From UBA4408 sp002389785 (GTDB lineage: Bacteria > Bacteroidota > Bacteroidia > UBA4408), in contig DAORJK010000014.1 of NCBI GenBank assembly GCA_035438985.1, positions 26,598 through 90,597 on the forward strand: a stretch of DNA of 64,000 bases, given 5' to 3'. Numbering within the stretch: the stretch's first letter is position 1; the number at the start of each line of letters is the position of its first letter. The notes beneath the pieces were generated by a model. That model made no database searches, was not told the origin of the DNA, and saw nothing but the letters and a program-made list of their open reading frames with translations. Of this stretch, positions 10,130-17,780 are shown one piece after another. The position numbers and the translations under genes are program-made.

Positions 10130-10795
10130 TTATTTCTTATCAGTATTGCTGGCTAAAGTTTGGTTAACAGGCACGACTTCAGCTAGTGGGCTAAATAAAT
10201 AGACACGTTTAGATCCCAGTTCAACACATTTGAATCTTTTTCGACCTCGTTCACCCTTTACAAAAAAGCGGTTCTTACCGTATCGAAAAGTCGTACCTAT
10301 TGCCAATTCTTCGATATGCACCCATGATTTACGACGAGTATCATGCCTTCGCAATACCCGCAATAAATTTTCATCGGCACAACTTGACGCTGCAGGGTTA
10401 TGCATGTACTTGATTAATGCATTCATTACATCTTCCGGAAAAATGTGCTCATTTAAGTAATAGCGCATTAGATTTTTATACTCTTGCTTCCATTCTTCAC
10501 CGTGCGGTAAAACACGTTTATGCCGGCTACGTTGATATTTTTCGAAGGTAGTTAAATGCGCTATTTCATGAACCAGTGTAATTAAAAAAGCATACTTATT
10601 CAGGTTGTGATTGATTGTTATCAAATGCCTGCTATTATTGATGGGCGGTCGATAATCGCCCAATTTTGAAGCACGGTTTTCAGTAATTTTAAGGTTAAAA
10701 TTGAAGTGCAAAATCCAATCTGCCATTGTATCAACAGCCGGTTCGGGGAGATAATTCAGTAGAATTTCTTTGTATTTGCTTTTGGGATCTGTCAA
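10130..10795 (-). CDS. SprT-like zinc metalloprotease domain protein
   Basis: A 221-residue protein carrying HEIAH (H76, E77, H80) and a downstream HGEEW whose H98 would be the third zinc ligand. This spacing is typical of SprT-like domains. The eukaryotic relative SPRTN cleaves DNA-protein crosslinks; the role of bacterial members is largely unknown, so no function is assigned. The C-terminal 80 residues are basic (RRHDTRRKS, KGERGRKRFKC) and could form a small nucleic-acid-binding or zinc-ribbon-like fold, but only isolated cysteines are seen. The start is TTG 10795: no ATG lies upstream, and the first internal ATG (M24) would cut the helix before the active site. The promoter-like TAACTTTC sits about 23 nt upstream. 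The gene is 45 bp downstream of feoB. Confidence 0.8.
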   Translation of the reverse strand: MTDPKSKYKEILLNYLPEPAVDTMADWILHFNFNLKITENRASKLGDYRPPINNSRHLITINHNLNKYAFLITLVHEIAHLTTFEKYQRSRHKRVLPHGEEWKQEYKNLMRYYLNEHIFPEDVMNALIKYMHNPAASSCADENLLRVLRRHDTRRKSWVHIEELAIGTTFRYGKNRFFVKGERGRKRFKCVELGSKRVYLFSPLAEVVPVNQTLASNTDKK

Positions 10796-10840
10796 GATAA
10801 ATAATCCAATAAGGGTTCGAAAGTTAAATAAATTTACGCT

Positions 10841-12979
10841 CTACTTTAACCACCAATACACCAAAAAGCTACTGAGGTATGCCAAAACTCCCATGTAAAC
10901 AAATTGAATTAATGGCCATTTCCAGTGCTTGGTTTCTCGGTATACCACAGCAATTGTACTCATGCACTGCATGGCAAAGGCATAAAACAACATAAGCGAA
11001 AAACCAACGGCAGGTGTGAAAACTTTTTGTCCGGTTTTTGGATTAATTTCAGCCAGCATTTTTTCGCGTATCGATTTGGTATTTTCTGCATCATTTACAC
11101 TGTATATTGTGCTCATGGTTCCTACAAATACTTCACGTGCAGCAAGAGAGGTTACCAATGAAATTCCAATTTTCCAATCGAATCCAAGTGGAGCAATAGC
11201 AGGCTCAATTTTTTTTCCGATTAATCCTGCGTAACTCGACTCCAGCTTTTCACTCGCCACAAATGCAGCAATTTCAGCGTTGGTTAAGCGTGATTTATAC
11301 TCAGCCTGCTCATACTTTTTTTCAATTTCTATAAAGCTATTACCCGGTCCATAGGACGATAAAACCCAGAGAATTACACTAATTGCTACAATTACTTTTC
11401 CTGCGTCTACTAAAAATACTTTTACCTTTTCAACCATAGTGAAACCTACATTTTTCCAACGTGGCATTCGATACACAGGTAATTCCATAATAAAGTAACT
11501 TTTCTCTTTGGAGCGTAAAATCACACGCATTACCCAAGCCGAAAAAATGGCTGCTAAAAAGCCAATTAAATAGAGTGCCATGAGCACCAATCCTTGAACA
11601 TTGAAAAAATAGTAGCGTGCATCTTCCGGAACAACCAGTGAAATCAATAAAGTATAAACCGGTAATCGAGCTGAACAACTCATTAAAGGAGTAACCATAA
11701 TGGTAATCATTCGTTCCTTCCAATTACCAATATTGCGGGCACTCATAATAGCCGGAACAGCACAAGCTACACCGCTTATCAAGGGTATTACTGATTTTCC
11801 ATTGAGTCCAAATTTGCGCATTAGTTTATCCATGATGAAACTAACACGGCTCATATAACCGGTATCTTCTAAAATAGCGATAAACGCAAAAAGCAAGGCA
11901 ATTTGAGGGATAAAAACTGCGACCCCACTAAGTCCTGCAATAATCCCATTAACGATTAAATCGGTAAACATGCCCGGTGGTAAGTGATTTTGTGTAAACG
12001 CAGATAATTGCAAAAACAACTGCTCAATCACTTCCATAGGAATCGCTGCAAACGTAAAAATGGATTGAAAAATTAAAAATAGTACCACTAAAAAAATCAA
12101 ATAACCCCAAATGCGATGAGTTAAAAGTTTATCTAATTTTTTTGTACGCAGGTTAGTGGTTTTGCTTTCTCCTTCCTTCACTACCTTTTCCATTATTTCA
12201 GCGATTACTTTGTAACGTTCAATTGACTCAAGTGCTTGTAACTTTTTTGCGTCAAATTGATGGTGGTCAAGTAAACGTTGCAGTGCAGCTTTTTTATCAG
12301 AATTTAAATTTACAAGCGAAATAATATTCAAATTATTCGCAAGAATAAACGCTGAGAAATCGCAATTTACATTCACGATTTTTTTAATCTCTTCAATCGT
12401 TTCAGGAGCAATTTTATTAATCTGAAGCAAATCGGTTTTTGAATGTTGGGTGGTTTTTGCGATCGCAACTTTCAATTCGTCAATGCCTTCGCCTTTTCGC
12501 GCATTTAGCTTAATTACAGGTACACCCAGCGCTTTGCTCAAACGTGAAGCATCTATTTGAATGCGGTGCTTTTCTGCCAAGTCCATCATGTTCAATGCCA
12601 GCACAACCGGCATTTTCAAATCAATAATCTGCGAACAGAGAAACAAACTTCGTTTTAAATTTGTAGCATCTGCTACTATCACCGTAAGGTCGGGAAAATG
12701 CTCATTTTCGGGATCGCACAAGGCTTGAAACGCTACCTCCTCATCAATGGATTTTGGATACAAACTATAGGTACCCGGTAAATCTATAAGTGTTGCTTTG
12801 ATTTTTCCATTGGGAGTGTCAAGTAGCAACTCTCCCATTTTTTTATCGACTGTTACTCCTGGGAAATTTCCAATTTTTTGATTTAATCCGGTCAATGAGT
12901 TAAACAGGGTAGACTTCCCGCTATTGGGATTGCCAACTAATGCAACATGCAATTGATTTTGAGTACTGTTTTTCGACAC
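10841..12979 (-). CDS. feoB: Ferrous iron transporter FeoB
   Basis: The 712-residue inner-membrane Fe(II) permease has an N-terminal G-protein domain with G1 GNPNSGKS (16-23), G2 threonine in FPGVTVD, G3 DLPG (66-69) and G4 NMMD (130-133). About eight membrane segments follow from residue 285, with the FeoB gate motifs around residues 385-460 (PLISGVACAVPAIMSAR, MVTPLMSCSARLPVY) and near residue 600 (AAREVFVG). The length is normal and nothing appears missing. The start is GTG 12979; the frame upstream has no better codon, and the G1 motif follows at the usual distance. FeoA is encoded 52 bp upstream on the same strand, so both are probably transcribed from the promoter/operator at 13293-13354. 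Confidence 0.97.
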   Translation of the reverse strand: MSKNSTQNQLHVALVGNPNSGKSTLFNSLTGLNQKIGNFPGVTVDKKMGELLLDTPNGKIKATLIDLPGTYSLYPKSIDEEVAFQALCDPENEHFPDLTVIVADATNLKRSLFLCSQIIDLKMPVVLALNMMDLAEKHRIQIDASRLSKALGVPVIKLNARKGEGIDELKVAIAKTTQHSKTDLLQINKIAPETIEEIKKIVNVNCDFSAFILANNLNIISLVNLNSDKKAALQRLLDHHQFDAKKLQALESIERYKVIAEIMEKVVKEGESKTTNLRTKKLDKLLTHRIWGYLIFLVVLFLIFQSIFTFAAIPMEVIEQLFLQLSAFTQNHLPPGMFTDLIVNGIIAGLSGVAVFIPQIALLFAFIAILEDTGYMSRVSFIMDKLMRKFGLNGKSVIPLISGVACAVPAIMSARNIGNWKERMITIMVTPLMSCSARLPVYTLLISLVVPEDARYYFFNVQGLVLMALYLIGFLAAIFSAWVMRVILRSKEKSYFIMELPVYRMPRWKNVGFTMVEKVKVFLVDAGKVIVAISVILWVLSSYGPGNSFIEIEKKYEQAEYKSRLTNAEIAAFVASEKLESSYAGLIGKKIEPAIAPLGFDWKIGISLVTSLAAREVFVGTMSTIYSVNDAENTKSIREKMLAEINPKTGQKVFTPAVGFSLMLFYAFAMQCMSTIAVVYRETKHWKWPLIQFVYMGVLAYLSSFLVYWWLK

Positions 12980-13031
12980 CGGTAGTTAGCTTTTCACTTG
13001 CATTAAACAATTTCTTCCCTTACACAATAAT

Positions 13032-13277
13032 TCATTTGTTTTGCGATGCATTCAACCTTTTAATTACTACCGTAGCAGCTTCTGATTTACGCATACTTAG
13101 TAAATAACCCGCTACCGAAATAGCAATTGGATCGCCAAATGGAGCTACCCGCTCAAGCGTAATTATTTCTCCCGGAATGCAACCCATTTCTAAAAACTTG
13201 AGCGACATTTCTAAATCGGTAAACGATAAAATACGGGCCGATTCTCCTTCGGTTAATTCGGCTAAATTCTCTACCAT
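13032..13277 (-). CDS. feoA: Ferrous iron transport protein FeoA
   Basis: An 81-residue cytosolic SH3-like protein of the FeoA family, thought to assist or regulate the FeoB permease. The pattern LxEGExARI...LxxLEMGxxPG(E)xIxLxRxAPFGDPIAISVxGYxLSxRKxEA covers the whole protein and is the normal FeoA core. The ATG at 13277 is the only suitable start. It is the first gene of the feoAB unit. The inverted repeat at 13293-13313 lies only 16 nt before the start, between promoter and gene, so iron-responsive repression is likely. Confidence 0.95.
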   Translation of the reverse strand: MVENLAELTEGESARILSFTDLEMSLKFLEMGCIPGEIITLERVAPFGDPIAISVAGYLLSMRKSEAATVVIKRLNASQNK

Positions 13278-13292
13278 TACTAAGCTTTATCT

Positions 13293-13313
13293 TATTTAGA
13301 ATTGTTCTAAATA
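13293..13313 (-). promoter_or_regulatory. Candidate metal-regulator operator of feoAB (perfect inverted repeat)
   Basis: TATTTAGAA and TTCTAAATA form perfect 9-bp arms around a 3-nt spacer (TTG). The repeat sits immediately downstream of the predicted -7 box and 16 nt before feoA. Dyads of the TTTAG...CTAAA type in front of iron genes are typical of DtxR/MntR- or Fur-like repressors; which protein binds here cannot be decided from sequence. Confidence 0.7.
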
Positions 13314-13323
13314 TTTAATTTGA

Positions 13324-13354
13324 CGAAAATAGGTATTTAAAAGGATTCATCAAA
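13324..13354 (-). promoter_or_regulatory. Predicted feoAB promoter (TTTG-N19-TATTTTCG)
   Basis: On the minus strand a -33 TTTG (13351-13354) is followed after 19 nt by TATTTTCG (13324-13331), one mismatch from TAnnTTTG. Spacing is right for Bacteroidota sigma-70. Transcription would start near the inverted repeat, so a bound repressor would block initiation. Confidence 0.55.
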
Positions 13355-13586
13355 CCTGACTACAAAAATTACCTATTAATAGTGAGTAAGTAGACGGTGT
13401 TGCAATACTTTTCTCTGTTTATTCTTTATAAAATCCTCCTAATATGAAACAAATTGTTGACTAAATCACGTTAAAGCAAAACCAATAATTTTTAGATATT
13501 TGTAAAAAAACCCTTCAAAATAGTAACAGATTGCGTCTAACTTGCTATCTTATATAATTCTACAAATCAGCTTTTAAATAAAAACT

Positions 13587-14609
13587 ATGAATAAGAAAAA
13601 AGGAGTAAAAACACTGGGACAATTTATTATTGAAAAACAAGCCGATTTCCCTTTCTCAAAAGGTGAACTTTCACGCCTATTGCGCGATATTGGTATTGCT
13701 TCAAAAATTGTACACCGTGAAGTAAACAAAGCAGGATTAGTAGATATTTTAGGGAATGCCGGATCAACCAATGTGCAAGGGGAAGAAGTTAAAAAACTGG
13801 ATTTATTTGCCAACGAACAATTTATTTCTGCATTAAGTTCAGGTGGCGAATGCTGTGCCATTGCAAGTGAAGAAAATGAAGATATTATTTTGGTTGACAA
13901 TGCCGTTTCTTCCAACGCAAAATATGTTGTTGCGTTGGATCCTTTGGATGGTTCAAGCAATATTGATGTAAATGTTTCGGTGGGAACTATTTTCTCAATA
14001 TATCGTCGTAAATCTCTTTCAGGACCTGCAATGCTTGAAGATTTCTTGCAAAAAGGAACTGAACAAGTCGCAGCCGGATATGTAATTTATGGATCTTCTA
14101 CCATGCTTGTGTATACTACAGGTAAAGGAGTAAATGGCTTTACACTTGATCCTAGCATTGGTGAATTTTGTTTGTCGCACCCCGATTTTAAAATTCCGGA
14201 AAATGGAAAAACTTATAGCATTAACGAAGGCTATTATGTGCACTTTCCGGAAGGAGTTAAAAAGTACATTAAGTTTTGCCAAGAAGAAGATGCATCTACA
14301 AATCGACCTTATTCATCACGCTATATTGGTTCAGCCGTAGCCGATATTCACCGCAATTTAATTAAAGGTGGTGTTTTTATTTATCCTACCACAAGTAAAA
14401 GTCCAAAAGGAAAATTACGTTTAGTGTATGAATGCAACCCACTTTCTTTTGTTGTTGAGCAAGCCGGCGGAAAAGCAACCGACGGTTTTAAACGAATTTT
14501 GGAAATACAACCTGAAAGTCTTCATCAGCGTGTTCCTATGTTCATAGGTTCGAACGAAATGGTTGCAAAAGCTGAAAACTTTATGCAGGAATTTTCTCCT
14601 CCGAAATAA
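13587..14609 (+). CDS. fbp: Class I fructose-1,6-bisphosphatase
   Basis: The 340-residue cytosolic enzyme hydrolyses fructose 1,6-bisphosphate to fructose 6-phosphate, the committed step of gluconeogenesis. The metal-binding signature DPLDGSSN is at residues 118-125, and the upstream acidic loop SEENED (94-99) supplies further Mg ligands. The C-terminal active-site region KGKLRLVYECNPLSFVVEQAGG is intact. The length is typical of the class I family. ATG 13587 is the natural start. The 309 bp upstream (13278-13586) hold the divergent feo promoter and operator near their left end; no clear TAnnTTTG was found close to fbp. The DinB-like gene begins 6 bp after the stop and may be co-transcribed. 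Confidence 0.96.
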   Translation: MNKKKGVKTLGQFIIEKQADFPFSKGELSRLLRDIGIASKIVHREVNKAGLVDILGNAGSTNVQGEEVKKLDLFANEQFISALSSGGECCAIASEENEDIILVDNAVSSNAKYVVALDPLDGSSNIDVNVSVGTIFSIYRRKSLSGPAMLEDFLQKGTEQVAAGYVIYGSSTMLVYTTGKGVNGFTLDPSIGEFCLSHPDFKIPENGKTYSINEGYYVHFPEGVKKYIKFCQEEDASTNRPYSSRYIGSAVADIHRNLIKGGVFIYPTTSKSPKGKLRLVYECNPLSFVVEQAGGKATDGFKRILEIQPESLHQRVPMFIGSNEMVAKAENFMQEFSPPK

Positions 14610-14615
14610 TATTTT

Positions 14616-15137
14616 GTGGAAAATAAGTTAAATCAATTATTTGAAAGGCTCGAAAAACAACGCATTAATTTGCTGCTACAACTTGAGGCCTATCCCAACA
14701 CAAGATTGAATTTACCAACCGAAAACAACAAATGGTCGGTAAATCAAATTATTGAACACTTAATTTTGGCGGAGGAAATTTCTATTAAATCAATTCAGGC
14801 AAAAGTTTTAACAGCAAAGCATTTTGAATCTACCGGTTTACATACTGCAGTGCGTAAATTTTTACTGCGTATTTTTCTTCGATCACCTTTAAAGTTTAGC
14901 GCTCCAGCACTTGTTAGTAATCCTACAAACACAACTGATTTTTCAGAATTAAAAACAAAATGGGCAGCGGTAAGACAACAGTTAAAAGAATTGTTGGACT
15001 GGTTGCCAGCGCATGTTCTATCGAAATGCATTTACAAACATCCTGTTGCTGGAAAAATGAGCATTTATGGAGGCCTCGATTTTATGTATGAACATGTTCG
15101 CAGACATAGACAACAAATAGTTAAAGTCTTGAATTAA
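14616..15137 (+). CDS. DinB-like four-helix-bundle protein
   Basis: A 173-residue protein with the look of the DinB/YfiT superfamily: four amphipathic helices, an early WSVNQIIEHLILAEE helix with a histidine at about residue 47, and a C-terminal YEHVRRHRQQI segment. In this superfamily three histidines bind a divalent metal; here candidates are H47 and the two late histidines (in EHVRRH). Members act as thiol-dependent transferases or have no known activity, so no reaction is assigned. The start is GTG 14616, 6 bp after fbp, without an evident ribosome binding site, as is usual in this phylum. Confidence 0.75.
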   Translation: MENKLNQLFERLEKQRINLLLQLEAYPNTRLNLPTENNKWSVNQIIEHLILAEEISIKSIQAKVLTAKHFESTGLHTAVRKFLLRIFLRSPLKFSAPALVSNPTNTTDFSELKTKWAAVRQQLKELLDWLPAHVLSKCIYKHPVAGKMSIYGGLDFMYEHVRRHRQQIVKVLN

Positions 15138-15245
15138 AAATTTCGAAATCCTTCCATCGAGCGCATAAGACTCTTCTATTTAAAGATTTCAGAATTAATT
15201 CTACCTTCAACTAATTTCATATCCACAAATTAAAAAAGCTCTGAA

Positions 15246-15629
15246 ATGAAAACCTTCAAGAAATATTTCACTTTACCCGCGAGCCCTGAAGAAGTTTATC
15301 TTGCCTTAGTAAAACCTGAAAGTATCATGTTGTGGACTGGCGATTGGGCCGAAATGAGCGAGTTACCAGGTAGTGAATTTTCCTTATGGGATGGAAGTAT
15401 TGTTGGGAAAAATATAGCATTTGAACCCAACAAAAAAATTGTGCAACACTGGTATTTTGATGAGGCATCGAGCGATTCAATTGTTACCATTAAATTGCAT
15501 CCTCAAGGAAATGAAACTTCCATGGAAGTAACACACACCAATATTCCAGATACCGATTACGACGATATTGCAGCCGGTTGGGTAGAAAGTTATTATGAAA
15601 ATTTACTTGATTTTTTTGTGGAAGATTAA
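15246..15629 (+). CDS. SRPBCC (AHSA1-like) domain protein
   Basis: A 127-residue single-domain protein of the START/SRPBCC superfamily, closest in appearance to the AHSA1-like group: an N-terminal strand and helix (ASPEEVYLALVKPESIMLWTG), a central beta sheet with EFSLWDGSIVG, and a long C-terminal helix (GWVESYYENLLDFF). Such domains enclose a hydrophobic cavity and bind lipids or other small ligands; the ligand here is unknown. It is complete, cytosolic and probably monocistronic. Its stop is one base from the convergent stop of the TPR/PP2C gene. Confidence 0.82.
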   Translation: MKTFKKYFTLPASPEEVYLALVKPESIMLWTGDWAEMSELPGSEFSLWDGSIVGKNIAFEPNKKIVQHWYFDEASSDSIVTIKLHPQGNETSMEVTHTNIPDTDYDDIAAGWVESYYENLLDFFVED

Positions 15630-15630
15630 C

Positions 15631-17709
15631 TTAAAGTCGAATTCCTATTACCAAAATATCGTCTGATTGTTCTTGTGAACCCATCCATTCTTCAATGCTG
15701 TTGCGCAATATTTTCTCCTGTTCCTTCATTGACATAGGTTGAATTTGCTGCAACAACTCTCGAAACTTTTTACTCATAAATTTTTTATCGTTTGGACCTC
15801 CAAACTGATCACAAAATCCATCTGAAAACAAATAAAAAGTATCACCGTTTTCAATTTGGAGTTGGTGATTTTTGTAGACTAAATCTTCCAAATTATACTG
15901 ACTTCCACCTACTGGAAATTTACTTGATTTTATTTCTTCAAAATTATATGAACCTGCCCTGTTTCGAAATACATAAAGCGGACGATTGGCTCCGGCATAC
16001 TCAATTACTTTCTCGCTTTTATTGATCGCACATAAACACACATCCATTCCATCATTAGTTTGTGTTCCGGGTTGATTTTGCTTTAAAGCAATTCGCACGT
16101 GTTCATTTAGTTGAGTTAATATATTTCCCGGTTGTGAAACACCATTTATTTTAACTATTTCATTTAATAAATTAGTACCAATAACACTCATAAATGCACC
16201 CGGAACTCCATGTCCAGTGCAATCTGCTGCTGCGATGATCAAGGTATCAGGTTCAGACTTTGATGAACTTGAAGCAGTTGAATTAAACCAGTAAAAATCT
16301 CCACTCACTATATCTTTAGGCTTAAACAATATAAAAGATTCGGGAAGGTAATCGGTTAACCCTTGCTCTAATGGTAATATAGCTTGCTGTATGCGTTGTG
16401 CATAGTTAATACTGTCGGTTATGTTTTTATTTTTATCTTCAATCAGCGACTTGGCAATGCTTAGTTGCATGTTCACCTTTTTCTTTTCAGTATAATTTCG
16501 ATATAGAAAAAACGAAAAAATCACTACCAGAATAAAGCCACCAATGAATGAATTTCGCACTATTTTTTGACGATTAAGCTCGCTCGCTTGAATTTTTTTG
16601 TCTTTATTCAGGATGGTAATTTCATTGTCCTTTTTATCTACATCATACCGCATTTGTAGTTCGGCAATGTGCTTGTTACTTTCGAGACTATTAATGCTAT
16701 CACTTACTTGCTTGTGTCGTTTGTAATATGCCAATGCTAAATCTGGTTGGTTAGAGTTTTCATAAATCTGCGATAAATTGCCATAGGCTGCCGCCTCACC
16801 TTCTTTGAAACCTATTTCCTTGCTAAGCTCCAAGCCCTTCAAACAATTTTCAAGTGCAATATTTTTATCTGAGACCGAATTAAAGAGTTCACTCTTTTCA
16901 AAATAAAACTCACTTAAATTTAAGTAACAAATGGCCAGTTCAAGCTTATCATTTAAAGTAAGAAATGCACTAAGCGCTTTTTTATAATAGTTTTCGGCAA
17001 GAGCAAAGTCAGAATTGGTATTAGACGCTGCTCCCCTAGCAGAATATGCATTAGCAATGTTGTCGTAACAAACAGCAATGGATAAGGTATCGTTCTGCTT
17101 TAACCGAATTGCCAGTGATTTTTGATAATAGCGCAAAGCATTGGGATAATCAGCAATGTCGTTGTAAAAATTTCCGAAATTGTTATAGGCATCTCCAAGT
17201 TCATTGGGATCATTTTCAATCTCCTTTATTTCGATGCCTTGCAAATAATATTTTTCAGCAGTTGCGAAATCCTCCTTTTTTAGATAAAGTCCAGCAAGAC
17301 CAATAAATACTTTGCCTTTTAAATTGGTAAAATTATGCTTGTCACATACTTTTATAGCTTCCAAAAAATTTACCAACGATGAGTTAAAATCACTTTTAGC
17401 ATTCAGGTAATAATTTCCCAAACTTTGAAAACAAATTGCTTGTAAATAGTGGCTATTTATTTTCTTTGACAGTTGAAGCGCCTCTTGCTTAATTTTTATA
17501 GAATTCTCAGAACTTAACAAATTGTGCTGCGAAAGCTCAATTTGAAGCAGAACTTTTAGTGAATCGTTAGTTGATTTTACAATTTCTTGTTTCAATTGTT
17601 CTATTGATTTTGAACTTGAAGCATACGCATCAAAATCAACAATAAATAGTGCAAACAACAGATACATGATCCGAGTTAAAAATAATTTTAAAAGGCAAGA
17701 AGTCTTCAT
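15631..17709 (-). CDS. TPR sensor with C-terminal PP2C/SpoIIE-type phosphatase
   Basis: A 692-residue membrane signalling protein. Residues 1-30 form a signal peptide. About seven TPR-like units (residues 70-350, for example DAYNNFGNFYNDIADYPNALRYY) would lie in the periplasm. A membrane segment follows at about 385-405 (SFIGGFILVVIFSFFLY), then a short coiled coil, and a PP2C-like phosphatase domain from about 450. That domain has the metal-binding motifs SGDFYW, ADCTGHGVPGAFMS and FSDGFCDQ. SpoIIE-type domains dephosphorylate Ser/Thr residues, often on anti-sigma antagonists. The architecture suggests a sensor that passes an envelope signal inward; ligand and target are not visible. No kinase or anti-sigma gene is adjacent. 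Confidence 0.9.
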   Translation of the reverse strand: MKTSCLLKLFLTRIMYLLFALFIVDFDAYASSSKSIEQLKQEIVKSTNDSLKVLLQIELSQHNLLSSENSIKIKQEALQLSKKINSHYLQAICFQSLGNYYLNAKSDFNSSLVNFLEAIKVCDKHNFTNLKGKVFIGLAGLYLKKEDFATAEKYYLQGIEIKEIENDPNELGDAYNNFGNFYNDIADYPNALRYYQKSLAIRLKQNDTLSIAVCYDNIANAYSARGAASNTNSDFALAENYYKKALSAFLTLNDKLELAICYLNLSEFYFEKSELFNSVSDKNIALENCLKGLELSKEIGFKEGEAAAYGNLSQIYENSNQPDLALAYYKRHKQVSDSINSLESNKHIAELQMRYDVDKKDNEITILNKDKKIQASELNRQKIVRNSFIGGFILVVIFSFFLYRNYTEKKKVNMQLSIAKSLIEDKNKNITDSINYAQRIQQAILPLEQGLTDYLPESFILFKPKDIVSGDFYWFNSTASSSSKSEPDTLIIAAADCTGHGVPGAFMSVIGTNLLNEIVKINGVSQPGNILTQLNEHVRIALKQNQPGTQTNDGMDVCLCAINKSEKVIEYAGANRPLYVFRNRAGSYNFEEIKSSKFPVGGSQYNLEDLVYKNHQLQIENGDTFYLFSDGFCDQFGGPNDKKFMSKKFRELLQQIQPMSMKEQEKILRNSIEEWMGSQEQSDDILVIGIRL

Positions 17710-17780
17710 TTTGATAACTCAGTATTTTGCTTTATTTTTAAAATCAAATCTAACTCCTTTTTACTAAAGAAAATCTTTCC

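Noticed and set aside
10808..10820. GGTTCGAA segment resembling a tRNA T-loop
   Set aside because: No acceptor or anticodon stem can be built around it; it is in the gap between feoB and the SprT-like gene.
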